A stretch of 64,000 bases of DNA from Pseudocercospora fijiensis CIRAD86 (taxonomy: Eukaryota > Ascomycota > Dothideomycetes > Mycosphaerellales > Mycosphaerellaceae). A model generated the notes under the pieces. It searched no databases and had not been told where the DNA came from. It was given only the letters and a program-made list of their open reading frames with translations. The translations under genes were made by a program, and so were the position numbers. Shown here one piece after another: positions 11,426-21,099 of this stretch (position 1 is its first letter; every line of letters begins with the position of its first letter). The DNA lies in the NCBI RefSeq assembly GCF_000340215.1, contig NW_006921542.1:245610-309609 (forward strand), written 5' to 3'.

Positions 11426-11830
11426 ATGGTGGTGCAAACACGCCAGCAGCGACAACGACAGCTCAAGAATCAACCAGAGCAAACGGAATCCGGGCCTCAT
11501 CGGCAACCACAAAGCCAGCAAAAGCCTCCACCACAGCAACCACCGCCGCCGCCGCCATTGCAACCTCAACAGCCGCCTCCGCCTCCCGCACCAACTCCCG
11601 AACACCCTATGCGCCGCTTTGCCAGAATGATGAGAAACAACCTCCGCGCCCTCACGATCATAGCCTTTGCGGTCTGCCTCCTTGCCTACTTCGGGTGGCG
11701 CGCGAGGAAAGTCGCGCATCGGCCAATGTTGGTGATTGTCGAGACAATTGTTATGCCGAAGGTGGATGAGGTAGATGGGCGCTTTGTGCGGGAGACGATT
11801 CTGCAAACAAACACAGTACACATGCCGTAA
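11426..11830 (+). CDS. Pro/Gln-rich small single-pass membrane protein, 134 residues
   Basis: A likely single-exon gene in the GC-balanced island. The N-terminus (1-60) is polar and disordered, with poly-Pro and Gln runs. A basic stretch (RRFARMMRNNLR, 63-74) precedes one hydrophobic segment at about 75-91 (LTIIAFAVCLLAYFGW), followed by RARK and a C-terminal domain of about 40 residues. Basic residues on both sides leave the topology open. I do not recognise the family. The start is ATG at 11426, with TAA at 11828. Overlapping frames on both strands give only low-complexity Arg/Leu/Trp peptides and look like shadows. Its neighbour 330 bp downstream on the same strand has a similar plan (disordered N-terminus, then one membrane segment). 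Expression and exact start are unproven. Confidence 0.5.
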   Translation: MVVQTRQQRQRQLKNQPEQTESGPHRQPQSQQKPPPQQPPPPPPLQPQQPPPPPAPTPEHPMRRFARMMRNNLRALTIIAFAVCLLAYFGWRARKVAHRPMLVIVETIVMPKVDEVDGRFVRETILQTNTVHMP

Positions 11831-12162
11831 AGCGCGAGCGCGGGCAAGGAGTGTACAGTGATGCGGCGCCGCGCTGCTGCGTTTCTGCAGAAGTCTGACT
11901 TCGCGCTCGACTGGGTTATGCATTATGCGGTATGCGGTATGCAAGCTTGACTTGACTTGCAAGCTTGACTTTGCAAGCTTCATTTCACACTATGCATCAT
12001 GCAAGCCTGACTTCAATCCTATTCTAGCCCTTACCTGGCATACAATTCTTCTCTCTCCAACCTACAAAATGCATTCCTTCATGCTCCCATCTACCCTCTC
12101 CTTTTCCCTACCAACGATCTCTTCCTTCTGCGCGACGCTGACTTTCGTGACCTACCACAACC
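11831..12162. repeat. Intergenic region with GCAAGCTTGACTT repeats
   Basis: This stretch lies between the two membrane-protein genes. From about 11925 to 12013, GCGGTAT is repeated and then GCAAGCTTGACTT-like units occur four times (11940-12013), each carrying or resembling the AAGCTT hexamer. A CT-rich stretch (12050-12125) resembling a fungal core promoter precedes the ATG at 12163. Confidence 0.6.
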
Positions 12163-14025
12163 ATGACGGATCCGGACAACCTGCTACAGCCTTCCCCAAC
12201 ACGCAGACAAAGCGTGCCACCACTACCAGACAACTCGCTGCGTACCAATCCCGTCTTCCTGAGAAGTAGTTTCTCCTCCAGCGGAAGCGAGTCTTCCTTC
12301 TTGCCACATTCTGCCAACATCAACGCTCCAGGAACCGTATCTCAGCGTCCCGTCTTGTTCGGGAGGAAAGGCAGTCAATCCTCTGAGGTCGACAATGATG
12401 AACGCCGCAGAGGAAGGCCAGGAGCAAGAGCAGGAGCAAGTGATGCCGAGCCAGCCGACCGTAACTCTTTGGACGTCCAGGCGGAGCCGTATCATAAAGG
12501 ACCGATCACCCCAACTGCACCATTGCGCATCTCGGCCAGCTTACCACTCGTCCGACCACTTTCTTCCCAGGCAGGGGTGAGGAATCCAGACGAACGTGGT
12601 TTTGTTCCGCCATTCTCTTCTTATGAAAGACCGGTTAATCCACAAGGTGGGTTTAGCCGGCGTCTCTCGCCCAATGTACGGCAGAAAAATCCGGATGATG
12701 GCTTGAGCGCACCAATCTCTTCCAATGTACGAGTAAACAATCCTGACGGTTGTTCTCGCCCACCACTCTCTTCCGATACCGCGGTGAATAATCCAGATGA
12801 GCATGGCTATCTCCGCCGACGCTGTTCAGATGCTGGACTGAAGAATCGAGATGAACGTAGTTTGGCTCGGCCATTCTCTTCTAATACAGGAGAGGCCAGT
12901 CCAGATGAAGGAGATTTTCAGCGGCCACTCTCTGCCAATGCGGGACTGAATAACCCAAGAAGTGGCTTCCTTGGTGGCGTGAATGTTGACCGATCTAACA
13001 CGCGCGGGCAGGCACAGCAACGCCGCCCAAGCTGGGAAGTTATATTGCGGCCTTCGGTACGCCAGCTTCGGCGCCGCTATTCGGACAGTACTGGAGAACC
13101 GCGAGCCTTCTTTCTTCGTCCGCAGTATGGAGAATCGAGCAAGCCTCAAGATCAACCACATCAGAGTAACCTTGACGAGATTCTGCATCCCATACCACGC
13201 CCTTCGTCCCAGGAGCGACCCAGTGAAAGCGAAACGCTGCCCTCAAACAAGCCTGGTCGCCGGCGCCAATCATTCTCAGGGATCTATCCCTATAACTCCT
13301 CGCTATCTGCTGGCCAATACACCCGTCGGCGAAGAGTCCGCAACATCTTCAGTCCCGAGATTCTGTGCATTGCAATCATAATTCTCGCCCATGTCCTGGG
13401 ATCTATAGCGTCTGGAATGTTCTACACTGGCCGAACGACGGGAGGACACGATCGAGGCGGCCAGACCAGCCTCCATGCCACACGACTCCAAACCCCACCA
13501 TTCTCCAACACATGGTCCAACAACTCATCCTTCTCCTCCTCATCCTCGCAGCGGAAACCCAAACTCTCATCCCTCGCCGTCGTATTCCCATTACAAGCAT
13601 TCCGAAACGCTCAATGGGAATCCCTCGCATTTGCAGAAGAAGACGAACACTCACACCCACCATTGTTCTCATCTTCAGCTCCGCCAATAACAAAATTCTC
13701 AACCCTCGGTCTCTCAAATCTCGCGACGATTTGTCCCTTCCCATTCCCTTCCACCAACACCGTGATGAAGAAGCGGAAAAAGAAAGATCAGGATAATGAT
13801 GATGAATCTAAGATTTGGATTTGGATGAATGTTGAAGCAGGAGGAGGGGGAGGGGAGAGTAAGTTCAGGAAGGCTGCGATGGAGATTTTGAAGGAGATTT
13901 TTGCGCTTTCGCTTGCTCAAGATGAAGATGGTGGGATGGGTGGGATAGGTATGACGGAGTGTAAATGGGAGGTTTTAAGGATATTGGAGTTTTTTGAGGA
14001 GGTGGAGTTGGGGTTTGGAGGGTGA
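12163..14025 (+). CDS. 620-residue disordered protein with eight ~18-residue repeats and one membrane segment
   Basis: A single-exon gene and the longest uninterrupted frame in the window. Residues 1-130 are Ser/Pro/Arg-rich. Residues about 131-270 are eight degenerate repeats of 16-19 residues with consensus RPLSSNxGxxNPDExGF, for example RPLSSQAGVRNPDERGFV and RPFSSNTGEASPDEGDFQ. A basic stretch (QYTRRRRVRN, 386-395) precedes one transmembrane segment at about 400-420 (LCIAIIILAHVLGSIASGMF). The following part is Ser-rich, then has KKRKKKDQDNDD and a Gly-rich region, and ends in a helical acidic tail. No enzyme domain is recognised. By the positive-inside rule the N-terminus is probably cytosolic. 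Codon use is ordinary and RIP is absent. The stop is TGA at 14023. It is probably a fast-evolving, lineage-specific membrane protein; its role is unknown. Confidence 0.7.
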   Translation: MTDPDNLLQPSPTRRQSVPPLPDNSLRTNPVFLRSSFSSSGSESSFLPHSANINAPGTVSQRPVLFGRKGSQSSEVDNDERRRGRPGARAGASDAEPADRNSLDVQAEPYHKGPITPTAPLRISASLPLVRPLSSQAGVRNPDERGFVPPFSSYERPVNPQGGFSRRLSPNVRQKNPDDGLSAPISSNVRVNNPDGCSRPPLSSDTAVNNPDEHGYLRRRCSDAGLKNRDERSLARPFSSNTGEASPDEGDFQRPLSANAGLNNPRSGFLGGVNVDRSNTRGQAQQRRPSWEVILRPSVRQLRRRYSDSTGEPRAFFLRPQYGESSKPQDQPHQSNLDEILHPIPRPSSQERPSESETLPSNKPGRRRQSFSGIYPYNSSLSAGQYTRRRRVRNIFSPEILCIAIIILAHVLGSIASGMFYTGRTTGGHDRGGQTSLHATRLQTPPFSNTWSNNSSFSSSSSQRKPKLSSLAVVFPLQAFRNAQWESLAFAEEDEHSHPPLFSSSAPPITKFSTLGLSNLATICPFPFPSTNTVMKKRKKKDQDNDDESKIWIWMNVEAGGGGGESKFRKAAMEILKEIFALSLAQDEDGGMGGIGMTECKWEVLRILEFFEEVELGFGG

Positions 14026-14070
14026 TTTATGGATTGATGGATGGTTCAAGGTGGGTGGGGATGGGAGGAG

Positions 14071-14182
14071 GGCGTGAGGGCGTGAGGGCGTGAGGGCGTG
14101 AGGGCGTGAGGGCGTGAGGGCGTGAGGGCGTGAGGGCGTGAGGGCGTGAGGGCGTGAGGGCGTGAGGGCGTGAGGGCGTAAG
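14071..14182. repeat. 8-bp GC-rich minisatellite (GGCGTGAG)
   Basis: Thirteen perfect copies of GGCGTGAG (14071-14174) and one variant follow the 620-residue gene by 45 bp, probably in its 3' untranslated region. Because 8 is not a multiple of 3, all three minus-strand frames are open and give the same cyclic peptide (PHALTPSR). Those frames are artefacts. Copy number is likely to vary between strains. Confidence 0.95.
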
Positions 14183-15770
14183 AGCATGGGAGTCGTGTAT
14201 ACCTTCGCGGTCTATGACACGCTTGGGAGGTGCTTTCAAAGCTGTATTCCAGCATTGACCGGTCTTGGGGATTTTGTTATCGGGATGGCAGTTTGGGGAT
14301 GAGCAGCAAGAAGATGATCAGCAAGCCGATGATTGCTGCAGAGGCGTGAAAGACTCGTATGAAGAGTTTGTCGCACTCCTTGGATCAACCCTTGTTCATC
14401 TAGCAGATTGGAGGGTGATCAGCAAGCTGCAAAAGCGTGAAAAGCTCGTGTGAAGAGCATGTGGTCCTCCTTCAATGAACGCACTTCTTTCCCAGGAGTC
14501 TTCGAAGCCAGAGTTCTGTCCAGTCGTGCGGTGTGTACTCCAGGTGCCGTTGTGATCGTCCGGCAACATTTGTCATGTCGTGCAAGGTTATCATAGGGTT
14601 CATGTCGAGAACATGGTATCATGCAGTGACTTTGTAGAATGGCTGGCTTATCCAGCTCACGTCATTTCGTGGGAGTGGTATGGCTTTCATGTCTTGCTGC
14701 CCGCCTTTAGCGCACGATGTCACCTTCTACTGAAACCAGCCCCTCCAAGGCAGTCCTTATCACTCGTCTTGCAGTCCCTGGAGCTGTTGCGGCTGCTACT
14801 GTACTCCCTCCTCCACTATGAATCGCTTCGTCAAGCTTTGATCTCACTTGGCCCATGACATGAGTTCCGATTGCCGCGGTAAATGCACTTCGTCCCAAGA
14901 CGTACTTCTCCCTCGGAGATTCACATATCCTAGGAGGGGGGAGAGAAGGGGAAGAAAAGGCCAGGCTCATGATCAACGACACGAGGGCCTTCTATTCCGT
15001 CTGAAATCACACCCCAACCAAGCAGTGCCAACTTCGCGACGGACGAGGCACGAATTGTGGCACTCTTCCTAATCACTAGAAAGTCCCTCTGACTTCTTGC
15101 ACCTCTACAGCGCTTGCTTTGCCTTGTTGTTCTTTCCCCCTAGCACGATCGTTAGCATAGTATCGTCTCTGGCACAGCCCTCGTCGGCCCTCCCATCGAC
15201 AAAGTGCTAGGACTCTTTGGTGCTGGATGTTCGATGCTCGATACTACACCACAGCCATAGAATCCGTTGCATATCTTGAGCCTCGTCTTGCCTGCTTTGG
15301 CATAGAGAACGTATGATACGATCGCTGGAGAAGAGTTGCAGCTTCTATAGACTTGTGTGGACTGTGGCAAGGTACCTTCGTCATCTGGGTCTTCCGCCAC
15401 AATGTAACTACGTTTCCTCGTCTGCGGTACCTGAAGAACCACGAATGACTTTCCATCTTGGAAAGGTCGGCCGCTTTGTCTCAGAAGGACAAGAGTACGT
15501 TCATCTGCTTCATCCTCGAACTTTCATTATTATTGGCTCCACCTGTGGATGTGTTTCGTTACTCAGAGCCTCGTGCATCCCAGTGACCAAATTTTCCATT
15601 TGTACTTAGTAGATGTCTTGACAGAGGGCGTTGGAGCTCCCGAGTTCAATATAAGTTCTTGAGGTCTTAACATAGCTGCCCTTTTCCTTGCAACGCGGGA
15701 ACCTGTAACGCCAATGTGACTTCTAGCTAGGTCGGACGACGAGTCGCTGTCTATCTCTGCACATTCTCAG
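14183..15770. other. GC-balanced region without a confident gene
   Basis: Composition is that of the gene island and no RIP is visible, but frames are short on both strands. Two related segments are visible (about 14310-14380 and 14413-14475), both with GATCAGCAAGC followed by GCGTGAAA, CTCGT and TGAAGAG, suggesting an old duplication. Minus-strand frames at 14707-14982 and 15152-15442 and a plus-strand frame at 15313-15609 have fairly normal composition. They could be exons or remnants of a decayed gene, but no splice model could be fixed. Confidence 0.5.
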
Positions 15771-16133
15771 CTAGCAAAACTGTATGCAAATTCGAACTGA
15801 CCAGGTTGACGTTGGGATTGCATATACGTGTGCCTCTACATCCTTCTTAGGCGCAAATGTACATGCTGTTGGGTGCAGGCCAGACGCAGGCGGGTGTGAA
15901 AGATACACTTTCTTGAAGATGTAATACAGCCTCGCAATGTGCAAGTTCAAGACTAAATTCTGCGGCGAGAGCGATCTCGTGAGCTGCTCCTGCAGCAGTA
16001 TATACTCGATGGTCACATCGGGGTAGCTGTGCATAGAGAGCTGCGTGATCTGCAGAAAGTCTATTTCCTTGTCAGTGAAGGTGAGCAGTATCTTGAGGTC
16101 AAGAGAGGACACCATCAACTGCGACCGTTGCAC
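15771..16133 (-). CDS. Possible exon or fragment of an unrecognised protein
   Basis: A minus-strand frame of 120 codons. The first 75 residues look like a folded domain (LLTFTDKEIDFLQITQLS, then YPDVTIEYILLQEQL and LNLHIARLYYIFKK), with the heptad-like pattern of amphipathic helices. The last 40 residues look unlike protein, so coding probably stops near 15900 at a splice site: GTATCT follows the FKK codons, and a possible acceptor (GCTGAGAATGTGCAG on the minus strand) lies about 150 bases on. I do not recognise the family. It could be part of a decayed multi-exon gene extending toward 15150. Confidence 0.35.
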   Translation of the reverse strand: MQRSQLMVSSLDLKILLTFTDKEIDFLQITQLSMHSYPDVTIEYILLQEQLTRSLSPQNLVLNLHIARLYYIFKKVYLSHPPASGLHPTACTFAPKKDVEAHVYAIPTSTWSVRICIQFC

Positions 16134-16170
16134 TTACAGGCACCCAAAGAGGCATGTCTATGCCTTCCTA

Positions 16171-16367
16171 GGTTGTCACCCAGATCGTGACAACCGAGCG
16201 CGATCGTGACAACCAAGCCCCAAGCCTTCCTAGGAAGAAGGGCCCTCGCATATAGCCTTCTGTCTCACGCAGGCAGCCTGAAAACCCTCTCATATACGAG
16301 AATGCGGACTGCATTGAGTTCGTCCGTTGTCACGATTTCAGTGACAACCAAGCGCCAACCCTTCCTA
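16171..16367. repeat. Repeated GTTGTCAC hairpins at the right edge of the gene island
   Basis: Two hairpins share the stem GTTGTCAC / GTGACAAC and a 7-base loop: 16171-16195 (9-bp stem) and 16326-16348 (8-bp stem). A further GATCGTGACAACC lies at 16202-16214. GTGACAACCAAGC plus CAA and CCTTCCTA recurs at 16207-16233 and 16341-16367, giving a direct repeat at about 134-bp spacing. RIP-type sequence begins immediately to the right. Confidence 0.75.
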
Positions 16368-16379
16368 CGATCTAGGTGT

Positions 16380-19051
16380 AGCCTATATTTACAAGCAAGA
16401 ATATAGTTAAGTCCTCGAGTATAGCTACGAACGTAGCTAGGCTTACGACCGAGAGCAAGTATATAGATCTATTTACTGCTAAATACGCTCGATACTAGTT
16501 ATAGTATAGAGTCGTACCTAAATATATTCCTAAAGGTACCTATACGTATTAGGGAACGTAATCTCGTACTAATACTAGATCTTAAGCAAGACTAGTACTA
16601 GAAGACAAATAAGCTCGCTATATTAAAGCTTACTTATATTAGGAGAATATAGCTACGTAGGCGGTAGCTAGCTTATTATAGTAGTATATACGTTTATCTC
16701 CGCTATAGTAGTCTTCTTAGAGTAGTACTATTCCTAATAGTACTAGATATAACGAAGTAGAAGCTATTATACGGGCATCTAGATACATTTATATAATAGT
16801 CTTAGGTAAGTTTCGGGTAACGGCTATATCGAGAAACGAAGCTATATATCTCTATATACTTACGGCCGGTACCTATAAATCTATAAAAGATATTTATTTA
16901 TTAAGTAAGAGGATAGAGCCGAATATATCTATAGCTAAACCGCCGGGGCCTAGTAAAAGACGATTAGAGGAGTAGAGCTAAGGATTAATATACTCTATTA
17001 GTCTCGCCGCTACTAAGTATAATATACTTAAGATATAGATAGGTCTTCTTTTTAGATTTTATATATTTAGCGAGGCTATACGGGTATAGATACTAAAATT
17101 ACTCTATTCTAAAATGTTATATAACGGCGTTATACTTCGAACCTAATAAGCAGATCCCGGAAACGAGTATTTTTAGTCTATAGCCTATAATTTAGTCGAT
17201 TATAGATGTAATTTAGGCTAAGAATATTATAAAGAAAAATTAGACCCTAGTTAATAAAGCTTAACGTCCGTTATACGCAAATACTAGTTTTAAAAAACGA
17301 GATATCGGACAAATAGGATTCTCTACTATGCTTAACGATATATTAGCTAGGGCTAAATAATACAAACTAGTCGTTAGACTAATTCGGACGAAATCCTAAT
17401 CGGGTAGAGCTTAGGACGTTAGGAACTTTATTAAAGACCGCTTCTTAGTATCTAGTTAATTAAACTACTACTATTAACTAGAATAAGAAAACGCTAGGCT
17501 TAGATAATGTCTCTAGATAGCGTCTCTAGTAGGTATACTAACTCTTACTATATAGTATTATATAGAAGTATAGGCTTTCTCTAAAGGAGAGCTTAACCCT
17601 CCGGCTACCGGTTATAAGTAAGTAACAAACTAAGTAGTCGCTTACTACTAGTCGGTAGGTTACGACGTCTATAAAGCGTTACGCTAGGTTTAAGATAAGA
17701 GCTCTTAGAAAAGTACTTACCTATAATTTTAACGAAGGCTTGTAACCGTTATTAGACTACTACCGTAGAAGCGTAGTAGGGTACGTAGGTAACTATATAC
17801 CTATACGAAGAAATATAACTATATAAAGAAGGTTATAAATAAGTAGCTTCTTAATTGCTACTTCTTGTCGACCTAGCTATATAAGCCCTAGATCTATACT
17901 ATACTTATTAATTATTAATAGGACGCTAGATAGTCCTTACTTAATATTATTAAGAACGCTATATTAGGTCGATATAAGTTACAATCGAGTAATACTTTAC
18001 TAATCGGCCGTATCTTGCTCTATACTACGTAGCTAGGTATAGTGTGGCCTACGAGTATATTAGTTTAGTACGGCTACGAACGCTTTTTAAGATATAATAA
18101 TATCTAGCTAGGTATATACGAATCCTACGGAATTATATTTAAGATATCTCGACTAAGCTTTAACGATAGTATAAAACATAGCGCTCGGTTTTTACTTTTC
18201 TTTATTATCTATATACTACGATAGCTAACCCTAATGCCTTACTCTCCTACTATCTAGAATCCTAGTAAGAGAAAACTAGGTTTCTAGGAATACTATCGTT
18301 AACGATATTAGTAGTAGAGAAACTCTTATTAGTAGATATTCCTTATTAACGGCGGCTAGGATATATCGTTACTTATATTTATAGAATAGAATTTGCCGCT
18401 TGAAATAAAACTTCGAGGTAGACACAAGCGTAAACGCTTACTATTAATCTATTATACCTTTCTAAATAGCGTATATATTCTCTTACGAAAGGAATTCTTA
18501 CCTCCTCTTAATAGCTAGACGTACTATTATTTATCTCGTAGATACGGTTTAAGTAGCGGATATAGCGTAAGGTAAAGAGATCGGTAGCTAACTCCCTAAA
18601 TCTACGGTACTTTTACTTTAATTACACTAACCTTATTAGTTATACGAATTAGCTACTACGTACGATTAAAGTCAATCTAACTCTAAAGCTACGCTAAAGT
18701 TATATAATAAATAGCACCGTAGTATATCGGGACTAATAATCTACTATCCTAGGTTAAATATTAATAATAGCCCTATAAGTCTCCTTACTAGCTATTACTA
18801 TATCGATTTGCGATCCCCTAACGCTACTAGTTAGTATAGTAGAACTATATAGCGACTCCCTCTTTCTATAGTACGACGTCTATAGAGGTAAGGAGATAAG
18901 TCTAAATAAATATAGAAATAGAAAGAGTATAGATCGCGACGCTATTTACACTCTTAACCTTAGTAGTAGTCTAAATTAGAATAGTAGAATTCTTAAGTTT
19001 CCTATCCCTTTTATATAGGAAAAGTAATATACTAGTACTACTTTCGGTAAG
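16380..19051. other. RIP-degraded sequence, no family recognised
   Basis: Dense TAG/CTA sequence without open frames. On the plus strand, stretches at about 16750-16980 and 17160-17460 read as plausible protein interrupted only by TAG and TAA (for example SFKKRDIGQIGFSTMLND), so a decayed transposon gene on the plus strand is likely. I could not assign it to a superfamily. Confidence 0.45.
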
Positions 19052-19059
19052 TCTTTATT

Positions 19060-19440
19060 AGACCCCGTAGTAGTTCGGTTTACGAACTATGAAACGTATA
19101 TAGTTTGGTTTCTTAGCGGTACCCCTATAGTTTAGTACCGGTTTAGTTTACTACCCCGCTAGTCTAAACTAGTTTCCGAGAAAATCTGACTAAACTAGGA
19201 CGACCTCGGATCGAGTCTAGAAGACGATAGGGCCCTATATTGCATATACTATACGATTGTATCTATATTCTAGGCTGTTTAGACGTGTTCTAGCGTGTTT
19301 TAGGTCGGGTTTTTGTCTATAGCCGGCACGTAGCCGGCAAACCGGTTCGTATACCGGTTTTATAGCAAACTAAACTAAACTAAACTAGAATTTCGGCTTA
19401 GTAAACTAAACTAAACTAACCCGAACTACTACGGGGTCTA
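19060..19440. mobile_element. hAT-type MITE, 381 bp, with 8-bp TSD
   Basis: The ends are inverted repeats: TAGACCCCGTAGTAGTTCGG on the left and its reverse complement at 19421-19440. The 8 bp GTCTTTAT lie on both sides (19052-19059 and 19441-19448), a target-site duplication of hAT length. There is no coding capacity. The interior has many GGTTTAGTTT/AAACTAAAC subterminal motifs, typical of hAT transposase binding arrays, and a pair of TAGCCGGCA motifs near 19320. Related ends occur near 30970 and 58444. Confidence 0.9.
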
Positions 19441-20076
19441 GTCTTTATAGTATTCCTATTATTTGTCTTGCTATTTACTTAAATCTATATTGCTACGTAC
19501 AACTATTAGTAGTAGGTACTATAGAGCTTCTCGGTATTCTAGTATTAAAAGTCTATAGTATTCGCCGTAGTTTTAGATAGTACTCGAAAGTGTCTAGTTT
19601 TTCTAGGAACCTAGAAACCGAGAGCTAGAAGGTTCTTTAGCGAATACCGAAGATAGGTAATATTACCTACTTAATATATAAGAGGCTTCTAGTAGCTATT
19701 CCTAAGCGCCCTATTACCTTTTACTAAGGTCGTATTAGCTTAGAGTTAGGTTAAAAGGCTAAATCCTATATATAATTTAGATATATATATATAAGCTATA
19801 AGCTACGCTCGCGGCTATAGTAAAGCGACTCTTATGCCTTTTTCGCGATACTAAACTAGTTACTAGTAAAACAAACAGTTACCTCGTTTAGCGATTTAGT
19901 TATAAACTACCCTCTAGATCTAAAAAACCCCTAACTCTAACCTCCGTTTCCGTATCCTCGTCGTAAGCTCCTTAAATACTCTAACTACGCCTTAGAAATA
20001 TCCGGCTTCGCTCGGGTAATAATACTATATATAGGTCTAACATTGCTACGATATATAACCTAAGAGAGTATACTTA
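19441..20076. other. RIP-degraded spacer with a repeat shared with 53.2 kb
   Basis: No gene is visible. From about 19920 to 20010 the sequence is the reverse complement, with scattered changes, of about 53220-53305 (shared words CCTCCGTTTCCGTATCCTCG and ATCCGGCTTCGCT). This is a dispersed repeat, probably part of a MITE. Confidence 0.6.
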
Positions 20077-20262
20077 TATAAAGGGCTACGCCCTAGGTAG
20101 AAGATACTAGCCTTAGGCATTCGGCCTATACGATCTAATCTACCCCCTAGCGCTTAGCGTACTATATAGAATTATTCGGATTTACGTAGATCGAGTTAGC
20201 TCCTTATCGAACCTATTAAGTCTTATACCTAGTATCTACGTACGCGTTACTTCCTTAAAATA
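20077..20262 (-). mobile_element. Solo LTR related to the 50-57 kb Gypsy element
   Basis: About 186 bp that match the reverse complement of the 187-bp LTR of the element at 50160-57342, including AAGGGCTACGCCCTAGGTAG and CTATTAAGTCTTATA. ACTTAT flanks both sides, giving a 5-6 bp target-site duplication. This fits recombination between two LTRs that removed the internal part. Two copies of the LTR family in one window suggest several past insertions. Confidence 0.8.
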
Positions 20263-20592
20263 CTTATATTAATTAATAGCGTAGCTACTAATCTAGATAC
20301 TACGGTAACTGCGTATAAAAAATTAAATAATCTACTAAGACCGAAAGAGTTACGTAATAATTTTAGTAGAAGTAATATTAAATTAAAGATTAAAGGGTTA
20401 TTTAACTTCTTCCGGATTTTAGTATAGAACGTTAATCGAAAGCGCTTAACGATCCCCGGATATAAGCGTAGTATATTCATAAAAATCTAGTAAGAGCTTA
20501 ACGTACTACGCCTACTACCTACGAAAATCTAAGTTATTCGCTAAGACCGAAATAATACGTAGTACTTTAGGAAATTTAGTAAGAGCTTAATA
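20263..20592. repeat. Left part of a ~282-bp tandem repeat, split by two insertions
   Basis: Contains AACGTTAATCGAAAGCGC, then ATAAGCGTA, then GAGCTTAACGTACTACGCCT and GAAAATCTAAGTTAT. The same order recurs at 26924-26943 plus 27122-27310. If the Gypsy element and the neighbouring solo LTR are removed, the two units lie about 282 bp apart, with a shorter 89-bp partial unit in between. It is noncoding. Confidence 0.65.
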
Positions 20593-20597
20593 TACCG

Positions 20598-20768
20598 TGT
20601 TACAGACAGGCTGGAAGCTAGCCCTCTACAACCAGGTCTTGGCATTGATGCCTTAGGTATCAACTCGATATACCTAACTTCCGCGTTTACGAGAGAACTT
20701 CCCTCTCTACGCTTCGTTAACTATAGCTAGCGACTAATATTATTCATTCACTTACTCGTTCCCTAATA
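20598..20768 (+). repeat. 5' LTR of chromovirus A
   Basis: 171 bp, differing from the 3' copy at seven sites, all transitions. Six are TA in one copy against CA or TG in the other. Confidence 0.95.
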
Positions 20769-21099
20769 GTACGAAGCGTCTACTAATACTACTAAAGCCC
20801 TTAGGTTCTCGCACCGGAGGCATACCGAGATCTCGCCGCTTAGAAGCACGAAACGAAGACCTACCTATTACGATAGGCGCCGTGGCACGCAGGATCTATA
20901 CGCCGCACGCGCCAAACTCTATTAAGTAGAGCTCGTAGTAATTAAGGATCTACCGAGCCTATTAAGAAGTCTACTAGTATATTGTATACGTCGCTATAGA
21001 TAACGACGTCTCGCCTCGCGGTACCCCGAAGCTACTAGGCGAATTCTCCGGTGCTTAGCAGCAGGGTTAGTAATACACGATTAGTGATCCGTAGTAGGC

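Noticed and set aside
11262..11630. 122-codon plus-strand frame overlapping the 134-residue gene
   Set aside because: A shadow in another frame, with low-complexity His/Asn/Ser sequence; probably 5' leader of the 134-residue gene.
11354..11983. 209-codon minus-strand frame opposite the Pro/Gln-rich gene
   Set aside because: Composition is Arg/Leu/Trp/His-rich, as expected for the antisense of Pro/Gln codons; no fold or motif; the plus-strand frame with a clean membrane segment is more plausible.
12541..13381. Several frames of 70-130 codons on both strands inside the 620-residue gene
   Set aside because: They follow the periodicity of the 18-residue repeat in other frames and have no independent support.
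13975..14255. Three minus-strand frames repeating PHALTPSR
   Set aside because: An 8-bp tandem repeat without stops is open in all three frames by arithmetic; the identical peptide in each frame shows it is not coding.
16380..19051. Starship-type tyrosine recombinase or Helitron helicase
   Set aside because: Interrupted protein-like frames are present, but no catalytic motif of either family could be read.
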